Shown one piece after another: positions 54,164 through 60,688 of a stretch of 64,000 nt of DNA. Made by a program: the position numbers and the translations under genes. The stretch is taken from contig NZ_VWPH01000005.1 of NCBI RefSeq assembly GCF_008630535.1, positions 186,001 through 250,000 of the forward strand, written 5' to 3'. Each line of letters starts with the position of its first letter. The stretch's first letter is position 1. Under the pieces are notes generated by a model. That model worked only from the letters and a program-made list of their open reading frames with translations. It was not told where the DNA came from and did no database searches. Source of the DNA: Saccharopolyspora hirsuta. GTDB taxonomy: Bacteria; Actinomycetota; Actinomycetes; Mycobacteriales; Pseudonocardiaceae.

Positions 54164-55213
54164 TCAGAGGGTGGCGACCGGGGTGACCGGCGAGCCGACC
54201 GCTCCGGGGAGGTTCAGCGGCGGTGCGGTGAGCAGGAACCGGCTGCGGCCGCGGGCCCGCAGGTGCTCGGCGAGCGGGGTGAGCCGCCACAGCTCGCCGA
54301 GGTGCACGCCGAGCTTGAACAGGCAGTGCTCGTGCAGCGGCAGCACCGCGTTGGGCGCGGGTGCCTCCGGAGCGGGGAAGGCCTCCACCGCGTAGTTGTC
54401 GGCGACCAGCGCGGCCAGGCCGGATTCGGTGATCCAGCCCAGCAGGTCCGGGTCGCGCCCGTTGAGGACGGCGCCGAACCCGTGCAGCACCTCGGGGTCC
54501 GGGTCGCCGCCCATCGCCAGCACCTGCTCGGCGAATCCGGTGTGCAGGCAGACGATGTCGCCCTCCTCGACCACGACCCCGTCCGCGGCCATGATCTCGG
54601 CGAGCTGCTGGTGGCCCACGAGCGTCCGGCCGTCGCCGAGGTGGGCGCGCAGGTCGATCAGCACCGCGCGGCCCTGCACCGCTTCGCGGGCCATGTGGTC
54701 GATCCCGAGGGGTCCGGCCGAGGACGTGCTGCGGTCGTGCAACGTCGCCGTGCCCGCATCGTCCAGTTCGGACGGTCCGCGGACGTGCTCGGTGGCGCGG
54801 AAGCCGTTGTAGAACACCGGTTCCGGGACCCCGTCGCCGTCGACGTCGAACATCGATCCGGCGTGCGCCAGGGAGTCCCACTGGGTGGAGTACTGCAGGT
54901 GCAGGACGGCCAGGTCGTCGCAGAGCACGTCGGTGCGCCCGGGGTGCAGGCGGTCCATCTCGAAGTTGTAGTTGACCTGACCGGCACGCAGGTTCGGGCG
55001 CAGCACCGGTGGGAACCGGTTGGGGTTCAGGGCGGTTCCGCCCGGCAGGTCCAGCGGCAGGCTCAGGCAGAAGCTGCGGCCCTCGACGACCTCGGCGACG
55101 CCTTCGCGCACCTTCTCCGGGGTGATCAGGTTGAGCCGCCCGAGGTTGTCGTCCGGGCCGAACTCACCCCAGTTGGAGCCCTCCGGGCGCCGCACCCAAC
55201 GCGGGTTCTCCAT
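54164..55213 (-). CDS. Cyclase-family (kynurenine formamidase-like) hydrolase
   Basis: A 349-residue metal-dependent hydrolase of the cyclase superfamily, long form. The region HLQYSTQWDSLAHAGSMFD (about residue 120-140) carries the metal ligands (H-x-Q-x2-D-x2-H-like). LIDLRAHLGDG and DIVCLHTGFAE are the following core strands, and NAVLPLHEHCLFKLGVHLGE is the second conserved His segment. Members hydrolyse amide or lactone bonds; the substrate is unknown. The ATG at 55213 has GGAGGT, so upstream residues are excluded. A hairpin lies between it and the transporter gene upstream. Confidence 0.87.
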   Translation of the reverse strand: MENPRWVRRPEGSNWGEFGPDDNLGRLNLITPEKVREGVAEVVEGRSFCLSLPLDLPGGTALNPNRFPPVLRPNLRAGQVNYNFEMDRLHPGRTDVLCDDLAVLHLQYSTQWDSLAHAGSMFDVDGDGVPEPVFYNGFRATEHVRGPSELDDAGTATLHDRSTSSAGPLGIDHMAREAVQGRAVLIDLRAHLGDGRTLVGHQQLAEIMAADGVVVEEGDIVCLHTGFAEQVLAMGGDPDPEVLHGFGAVLNGRDPDLLGWITESGLAALVADNYAVEAFPAPEAPAPNAVLPLHEHCLFKLGVHLGELWRLTPLAEHLRARGRSRFLLTAPPLNLPGAVGSPVTPVATL

Positions 55214-55231
55214 CGATACCTCCAAGAACGA

Positions 55232-55267
55232 CGGGTGCGGCTCCCCCGCCGAGGGGAGCCGCACCCG
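55232..55267 (-). terminator. Hairpin between MHS transporter and cyclase gene
   Basis: A 15-bp perfect stem pairs 55232-55246 with 55253-55267 around a 6-base loop, between the MFS stop (55275) and the cyclase Shine-Dalgarno. It could terminate or attenuate transcription inside the leftward operon, reducing downstream expression. Confidence 0.75.
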
Positions 55268-55274
55268 CACGGGA

Positions 55275-56606
55275 TCAGGCCGGGACAGCCTCGGCGCGCG
55301 GGCTCTCGGCGTGCGCGCGGTCGTCGTGGTTCGGGCGGCGCAGCAGCAACAGCATGCAGCCCAGGGTCAGCAGCACCTGGAAGATCGCGTAGCCGATCAC
55401 CGCGGTGATCGAGCCGGACAGGTTCAGCAGGAACTGGCCCACGATCGGCGTGGTGCCGCCGAGGATCGTGCCGCACAGCTGGTAGCACAGCGAGATGCCG
55501 GTGTAGCGGACGTGCGCCGGGAACCGGCTGGCCAGCATCCCGGCCAGCGCCGCGTAGTACAGGCAGTGCGGGACGGTCGCGACGGCCACGCCGACCATCG
55601 CCAGGCCGTAGTTGTTGGTGCTGATCAGCACGAACATCAGCGGCAGCAGCACCACCTCGGGCAGCAGCATGATCGTCACCGCGCGGGACCAGCTGCGCAT
55701 CCTGGTGGCGATGACCGCGCCGAAGGGCTGCGCGAAGATCTGCACGATGTTGGCGACCAGGATGATGGTCAGGAACGAGCTCTTGTCGAACTCCAGGGTG
55801 CTGGTGGCCCAGGACAGCGCGAAGGTCGACTTGAAGTAGGTGGCCGACAGGCCGATCGTGCAGGCGCCGATGCCCAGCGCCAGCAGCGCCGGGTGCGAGC
55901 GCACGACCTCCCAGACCGGCAGCTTGGCGACCTTCTTGCGCTCGATCAGGTTGGCCATCGCGGGCGACTCGGTGACCCGCATCCGGATGAACAGGCCCAC
56001 CAGCACCAGCAGCGCGGAGGCCAGGAACGGGATGCGCCAGCCCCAGCCCAGGAACGCCTCGTCCGGCAGCTGGCTGATGGCCAGGAAGCTCAGCGTGCTC
56101 AACGTGTTGCCGACCGGCGAGCCCTGCTGGGCGAAGGCGCCGTAGAGGATCGACTTGCCCTTGGGCGCGTGCTCGGAGGCGATCAGGACCGAACCGCCCC
56201 ACTCCCCGCCCAGGCCGATGCCCTGCACCATGCGGATGACCACCAGCAGGATCGGCGCCCACACGCCGATCTGGGCGTAGCCGGGCAGCAGGCCGATCAG
56301 GGTGGTCGCGATGCCCATCATCAGCAGCGTGATGACCAGGGTCTTCTTCCGGCCGAGCCGGTCGCCGATGTGGCCGAAGACGATGCCGCCCAGCGGGCGG
56401 GCCAGGAAGCCGACCCAGAACGTCGCGAAGGCCACCAGGGTTCCGACGGCACCGTCGAGCTCCGGGAAGAAGACCTTGTCGAAGACCAAGGCCGACGCCG
56501 TGCCGTAGATGTAGAAGTCGAACCACTCGATGGTCGAGCCGATGAAGGCTCCGATCCCGGCGCGGTTGGCCGTCCGGCTCTGCTCGCGCGCGTTGACCGC
56601 ACCCAT
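55275..56606 (-). CDS. MFS transporter, metabolite:H+ symporter (MHS/ShiA-like)
   Basis: A 443-residue 12-helix transporter of the MHS family (ProP/KgtP/ShiA-like). It has ASTIEWFDFYIYGTASALVF-type sequence near residue 23, the motif RPLGGIVFGHIGDRLGRKKT, and WGGSVLIASEHAPKGK after helix 4. Substrates in the family include shikimate, citrate and aromatic acids. The ATG at 56606 has AAGGGAGA. It is the first gene of the leftward set behind the LysR-type box at 56699. Confidence 0.92.
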   Translation of the reverse strand: MGAVNAREQSRTANRAGIGAFIGSTIEWFDFYIYGTASALVFDKVFFPELDGAVGTLVAFATFWVGFLARPLGGIVFGHIGDRLGRKKTLVITLLMMGIATTLIGLLPGYAQIGVWAPILLVVIRMVQGIGLGGEWGGSVLIASEHAPKGKSILYGAFAQQGSPVGNTLSTLSFLAISQLPDEAFLGWGWRIPFLASALLVLVGLFIRMRVTESPAMANLIERKKVAKLPVWEVVRSHPALLALGIGACTIGLSATYFKSTFALSWATSTLEFDKSSFLTIILVANIVQIFAQPFGAVIATRMRSWSRAVTIMLLPEVVLLPLMFVLISTNNYGLAMVGVAVATVPHCLYYAALAGMLASRFPAHVRYTGISLCYQLCGTILGGTTPIVGQFLLNLSGSITAVIGYAIFQVLLTLGCMLLLLRRPNHDDRAHAESPRAEAVPA

Positions 56607-56698
56607 GCATTCTCCCTTGAAGCTTCGGTGCCGGTGAGCGCTCAGCACGCGCTCGCCTCCCGATGTGACGGGGGCAACGGTGTCACCTCACACCAAGA

Positions 56699-56719
56699 CT
56701 GTCCAATACAGAATCAGTG
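56699..56719 (-). promoter_or_regulatory. LysR box upstream of the MHS transporter
   Basis: On the minus strand the sequence contains ATTCTGTATTGGACAG and, extended to 21 bases, matches the box at 57714-57734 at 19 positions. A CTTG six bases before the box is also shared. It starts 93 bases upstream of the transporter ATG. Confidence 0.75.
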
Positions 56720-56764
56720 CGACAGCAAGACGCCGCGCTTATCAATCGGCGGCATCGCCCCTGG

Positions 56765-57664
56765 TCAGAGCGCGGCCGGGGTGGGCAGGGCCTCCTCGGC
56801 GATCTCCAGGACGGTGCGCAGCGCCGCCGAGGTGTTGTCGGTGCGCCAGGCCAGCGCCGCGTGCAGCCGGGTGGGCTCGCCCGCCAGCGGCCGGTAGACC
56901 AGGCCGGTCTGCTGGATGTGCTGGCAGGAGGTCAGGGTCAGCGTGACTCCGACGCCCGCGGCCACCAGCGCCAGGATCGTGTAGGAGTCCGGCGCTTCCT
57001 GGACGACCCGCGGGTTGAACCCGCCCGACACGCACGCCTTGACCAGCGCGTCGCGCAAGGTGGATCCGGCGTTGGCCGGGAAGCTGACGAACGGCTCGTC
57101 GGCCAGCTGCTCGATCGCGATGCGGTCCTGCTGGGCCAGCGGGTGGTCGGTGGGCAGCGCGCAGATCAGCTCCTCGACCTCGATCACCCGGGTGCTCACC
57201 CCGGGCTGGTTGACCGGGAGCCGGACGAAGCCCAGGTCCAGCGAGCCGTCGGCGACCTTGGCCAGCGCGACGTTGGCGTAGGTCTGCCCGCGCATCACCA
57301 GCTCCAGGCCCGGGTGCGCGGTGCGCACCGCGCGGGTCAGCAGCGGCAGCGACTCGTGGCTGGAGGCCCCGGCGAAGCCGACGGTGACCCGCCCGTACTC
57401 GCCGCGGCCCGCCGCTTTCGCCGCGCGGACCGCGGTGTCGACGTCCTCGAGCACCGCGCGGGCCGGTTCCAGGAACGACTCCCCCGCGCTGGTCAGCCGG
57501 ACCGACCGGGTGTTGCGCTCGAAGAGCTGGACGCCGAGCTCGCGCTCCAGCTGCCGGATCTGCTGGCTCAGCGGCGGCTGGGCCATCTGCAGCCGCTTGG
57601 CCGCCCGGCCGAAGTGCAGTTCCTCGGCGACGGCGACGAACGCGGTCAGGTAGCGAAGCTCCAC
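56765..57664 (-). CDS. LysR-type transcriptional regulator
   Basis: A 299-residue LTTR. The helix-turn-helix covers residues 1-60: LRYLTAFVAVAEELHFGRAA, QPPLSQQIRQLERELG and FERNTRSVRLTSAGE. The effector domain follows, with GYGRVTVGF-like strand GEYGRVTVGFAGASS and VAAGVGVTLTL near the C-terminus. The start is GTG at 57664. It is divergent from the CoA-transferase genes and flanked on both sides by the same operator sequence, so it probably controls both operons. The BenM/CatM-like motifs suit an aromatic-acid effector, which is inference. Confidence 0.92.
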   Translation of the reverse strand: MELRYLTAFVAVAEELHFGRAAKRLQMAQPPLSQQIRQLERELGVQLFERNTRSVRLTSAGESFLEPARAVLEDVDTAVRAAKAAGRGEYGRVTVGFAGASSHESLPLLTRAVRTAHPGLELVMRGQTYANVALAKVADGSLDLGFVRLPVNQPGVSTRVIEVEELICALPTDHPLAQQDRIAIEQLADEPFVSFPANAGSTLRDALVKACVSGGFNPRVVQEAPDSYTILALVAAGVGVTLTLTSCQHIQQTGLVYRPLAGEPTRLHAALAWRTDNTSAALRTVLEIAEEALPTPAAL

Positions 57665-57713
57665 GGCAGACCTCGAAATCCGGCGAATCCATTAGCGAGC
57701 GCTCTTGATCCGA

Positions 57714-57734
57714 CACTAATTCAGTATTGGACAG
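57714..57734 (+). promoter_or_regulatory. LysR box between lysR and the CoA-transferase operon
   Basis: ATTCAGTATTGGACAG is part of a 21-bp sequence in the 130-base divergent region, 61 bases upstream of the first CoA-transferase ATG. It matches the box at 56699 at 19 of 21 bases but in the opposite orientation, so each copy faces its own operon. Confidence 0.75.
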
Positions 57735-57794
57735 CTATCAATGGCGGCTGGCAGCTTGGACCCGATCCGAACCGAACACCGAGGAGCCCCGACC

Positions 57795-58766
57795 ATGGAC
57801 AACCCGGTCGCCGCGTCGAAACCGCCGGTCCGCAGGCCGGACAAGACCACGACGATGCGGGAGGCGATCGCCGCGCACGTCACCGACGGGGCGACCGTGG
57901 CGCTGGAGGGCTTCACGCACCTGATCCCGACCGCCGCCGGGCACGAGATCATCCGGCAGGGCCGCCGGGACCTCACCGTGGCGCGGATGACCGCCGACAT
58001 CGTCACCGACCAGCTGATCGCCGGTGGCTGCGTGCGCAAGCTGGTGTCGTCGTTCGTCGGCAACTCCACCGCCGGGTCGCTCGGCGAGCTGCGCCGCCGC
58101 ATCGAGACCGGGCAGCCCGAGCCGCTGGAGTACGAGGAGTACAGCCACTACGGGATGATCTGCCGCTACCTGGCCGGGGCCCAGCGGCTGCCGTTCTACC
58201 CGCTGCGCTCCTACGCGGGCAGCGACGTGCCGTCGGTCAACCCCGACATCCGCAAGGTCACCTCGCCCTACCCGGGTCCGGACGGTGCCGAGGAGCAGAT
58301 CTACGTGGTGCCGCCGCTGAACCCGGACGTCACGATCGTGCACGCGCAGCGCGCCGACCGGGCGGGCAACACCCAGATCTGGGGGCTGACCGGGATCCAG
58401 GCCGAGGCCGTCTACGCCGCGCGGAAGGCGATCGTGGTGGTCGAGGAGGTGGTGGCCGACGAGGTGATCCGCTCCGACCCGAACCGCACGGTCATCCCGG
58501 CGCACGCGGTGGACGCGGTGGTGGAGTGCCCGGGCGGTGCGCACCCGGCCTTCGCGCAGGGCTACTACGACCGGGACGGCGAGTTCTACCGGAGCTGGTC
58601 GCACATCAGCAAGGACCCCGACCGGCTGCAGCGGTGGCTCGACGAGTGGGTCCGCGGCACCGCCGACCACGCCGAGTACCTGGCCAAGCTGGGCGAGGAG
58701 ACCCGGGAGCGGTTGTCGGTCGGCGAGGCCTGGAGCCAGCCGGTCAACTACGGACGTCGGCAGTGA
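57795..58766 (+). CDS. CoA-transferase subunit A (CatI/GctA-like)
   Basis: A 323-residue alpha subunit of a family I CoA-transferase. THLIPTAAGHEIIRQGRRDL and GGCVRKLVSSFVGNST are the conserved N-terminal part. NTQIWGLTGIQAEAVYAARK is the substrate-binding region, and VIPAHAVDAVVECPGGAHP lies near the C-terminus. It resembles 3-oxoadipate or glutaconate CoA-transferase alpha chains. GAGGAG precedes the ATG at 57795. It pairs with the subunit B gene 26 bases downstream. Confidence 0.88.
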   Translation: MDNPVAASKPPVRRPDKTTTMREAIAAHVTDGATVALEGFTHLIPTAAGHEIIRQGRRDLTVARMTADIVTDQLIAGGCVRKLVSSFVGNSTAGSLGELRRRIETGQPEPLEYEEYSHYGMICRYLAGAQRLPFYPLRSYAGSDVPSVNPDIRKVTSPYPGPDGAEEQIYVVPPLNPDVTIVHAQRADRAGNTQIWGLTGIQAEAVYAARKAIVVVEEVVADEVIRSDPNRTVIPAHAVDAVVECPGGAHPAFAQGYYDRDGEFYRSWSHISKDPDRLQRWLDEWVRGTADHAEYLAKLGEETRERLSVGEAWSQPVNYGRRQ

Positions 58767-58792
58767 CGCCGACCAGCGCAGGAGGAGTCGAG

Positions 58793-59569
58793 ATGAACGC
58801 TGGGTCCAACGCGGCGGTCACGTCGTCCGAGCTGCTCGCCGCGGTCGCCTCGCGCGAGCTGGCGGGCAAGAACACCGTGTTCGCCGGGATCGGGCTGCCC
58901 ACCCTCGCGGTGTCGCTGGCGCAGCTGACCGTCGCGCCCGACATCGAGATCGTCTACGAGTCGGGGGTCTGCGGCGCGCACCCCTCGCACCTGCCGGAGA
59001 CCATCGCGGACTCGGTGCTGATCACCGACTCCGAGGCGGTGCTGTCGATGCCCGCGCTGTTCGGGTACGTGCTGCAGGGCGGCCGCATCGACGTCGGCTT
59101 CCTCGGCGCCGCGCAGATCGACCGCTGGGGGAACCTGAACTCCTCGGTGATCGGCGACTGGCACGCGCCGAAGGTGCGGCTGCCCGGTTCCGGCGGGGCG
59201 ATGGAGGTGATGGCCAACTCCCGCGAGGTGTTCGTGGTGATGCGCCGCCACGACCCGCGCTCGTTCCTCGCCGAGCTCGACTTCTGCACCTCGCCGGGCC
59301 CGGACCGGGCGCTGCGCGACGGGATCCGGCCGCGCGGGGCGGGGGTCACGCGGGTGATCACCGATCTCGGCATCCTGGCCCGCGACGGCGTCGGCGAGGA
59401 GCTGCGCCTGGTGGCCACGCACCCCGGGGTCACCGTCGAGCAGGTCCGCGAGGCCACCGGCTGGGACCTGGCGGTGGCCGACGAGCTGACCACCGTCGAG
59501 CCGCCCACCGGGGCCGAGCTCCGGTTGCTGCGCGACGACGTCGACCCGGACCGGGTCTACCTGCGCTGA
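58793..59569 (+). CDS. CoA-transferase subunit B (CatJ/GctB-like)
   Basis: A 258-residue beta subunit. The catalytic Glu is probably in IVYESGVCGAHPSHLPE. FLGAAQIDRWGNLNSSVIGDW and LPGSGGAMEVMANSREVFVV are conserved family segments. The ATG at 58793 has GGAGGAG. Together with subunit A it would move CoA from an acyl-CoA donor to a dicarboxylic acid; 3-oxoadipate is a candidate because an aromatic-acid setting is plausible, but it is not shown. Its 3' end overlaps the leftward gene at 59557 by 13 bases. Confidence 0.88.
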   Translation: MNAGSNAAVTSSELLAAVASRELAGKNTVFAGIGLPTLAVSLAQLTVAPDIEIVYESGVCGAHPSHLPETIADSVLITDSEAVLSMPALFGYVLQGGRIDVGFLGAAQIDRWGNLNSSVIGDWHAPKVRLPGSGGAMEVMANSREVFVVMRRHDPRSFLAELDFCTSPGPDRALRDGIRPRGAGVTRVITDLGILARDGVGEELRLVATHPGVTVEQVREATGWDLAVADELTTVEPPTGAELRLLRDDVDPDRVYLR

Positions 59570-59784
59570 GCCGGACCGGCCTCGGCGCGCAGCACGGCGC
59601 TGAGGCCGGGCTGGTCCCCGGAATCCCGGTGGCGGCGTTCGCACTCGGCCGCGATCGCGCGCATCTCCTGCCGGTAGCGGTCGGCGAGGTGCCACTGGCG
59701 CGCCTGGCGGGCGAGGTTCAGCTGGTGCTCGGCGCGGCGCGCGCGGGCGTCGAGGTCTTCAGCGGTGCACCGGTTCAGCAGCAT
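59557..59784 (-). CDS. Small basic protein, tandem with 59786
   Basis: A 75-residue helical, Arg/Ala-rich protein (MLLNRCTAEDLDARARRAEH..., RQEMRAIAAECERRHRDSGD). I do not recognise it. The ATG at 59784 follows the stop of the gene at 59786 by one base, which suggests a real two-gene operon rather than chance. Its end overlaps the CoA-transferase gene on the other strand. Confidence 0.5.
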   Translation of the reverse strand: MLLNRCTAEDLDARARRAEHQLNLARQARQWHLADRYRQEMRAIAAECERRHRDSGDQPGLSAVLRAEAGPAQRR

Positions 59785-59785
59785 G

Positions 59786-60007
59786 TCACGCGCTCAACCG
59801 TTGCTCGGGGAGCAGGCCGGTGGCGGCCCGCACCGCGTCGAGGTGGGTGCGGTAGACGGTGCGGGCGCTGTCCGGTCCGGGGTTGGCCCGGGTGCCCTGC
59901 TGGTCGCAGATCCACGTGCCCAGCAGGAGGTTCCGGTACACGTGCGGGCGGTGGGGGGAGCGGGTTTCGAGCTGGATCGTCGGGCTGCTCGATCGGGGCT
60001 GGTACAT
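59786..60007 (-). CDS. Small protein, tandem with 59557
   Basis: A 73-residue protein without recognisable domain. The second half, HVYRNLLLGTWICDQQGTRA followed by TVYRTHLDAVRAATGLL, looks like a folded helix pair. The start at 60007 has only a weak AGGA. It ends one base before the next small gene, and the two may be coexpressed. Their place beside ACTACGTA repeats and a LuxR regulator is noted. Confidence 0.45.
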   Translation of the reverse strand: MYQPRSSSPTIQLETRSPHRPHVYRNLLLGTWICDQQGTRANPGPDSARTVYRTHLDAVRAATGLLPEQRLSA

Positions 60008-60082
60008 CGCGGGTCGGGTCCTGGGTCGGTGGGGCGGTACTGCTCCAGACTGGTCCGCCGCTGCCCCGCGGCCGACGGGAGG

Positions 60083-60101
60083 ACTACGTACCCACTACGT
60101 A
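60083..60101. repeat. ACTACGTA direct repeat
   Basis: ACTACGTA occurs at 60083-60090 and 60094-60101, an 11-base period (one helical turn), each containing the palindrome TACGTA. It lies between the leftward small genes and the rightward SnoaL gene, 104 bases from the SnoaL ATG, and may be a regulator site. Confidence 0.5.
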
Positions 60102-60204
60102 TTTCGGGACTTTCGCCCCTGGCCGGATCGCGGTCGGAGCTGCTGCGGGGCGCGGCGGGTAGTCTCGGGTTCGGAAGTCGCAGCCGGGCAAAACGGGGGT
60201 TGCC

Positions 60205-60684
60205 ATGGCGATGAGCGATGCACAGCGGATCGAGGCCCAGCGCCGCACGATCGCCGAGCACATCGAGGCCGAGAACGCGCACGACTGGCCGCGCGTGTAC
60301 GGCACCTTCGTCCAGGACGAGCACGCGTTCTACGACGTCGTCCCGCTGAGCACCCGGTACGCCGGGTTCACCGGGGTGCAGGACTTCTACCAGGTCCTGG
60401 ACGGCGCCATCCCGGACTTCCGGGTCACGGTGAACGCCGAGTACGACTCCCCGGGCGCCTCCGTGCGGGAGGTGACGATCGACGGGACGCACCGGGGCGA
60501 GTACTGCGGGGAGCAGCCGTCGGGTCGGCGGGTGTCCTTCGAGCTCGCCGCGTTCTACCTCTTCAGCCCGGAGGAACCCGGGAAGCTGCTGGCGGAGCGC
60601 ATCTACTTCGACAACGAGACGGTGCTGCGCCAGATGCGCGGCGAGGAGAACGCGCCGACCGGGATCGGCCTGGCCACGTCGTGA
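60205..60684 (+). CDS. SnoaL/NTF2-like protein
   Basis: A 159-residue protein with an alpha+beta cone fold. The pattern IAEHIEAENAHDWPRVYGTF followed by YAGFTGVQDFYQVLDGAIPDF and EYDSPGASVREVTIDGTHRG is typical of SnoaL-like polyketide cyclases and related enzymes. Fold members may be cyclases, isomerases or small-ligand binders, so no function is claimed. Start ATG at 60205. It is convergent with the ATPase-LuxR gene, 4 bases between the two stops. Confidence 0.75.
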   Translation: MAMSDAQRIEAQRRTIAEHIEAENAHDWPRVYGTFVQDEHAFYDVVPLSTRYAGFTGVQDFYQVLDGAIPDFRVTVNAEYDSPGASVREVTIDGTHRGEYCGEQPSGRRVSFELAAFYLFSPEEPGKLLAERIYFDNETVLRQMRGEENAPTGIGLATS

Positions 60685-60688
60685 ACCG

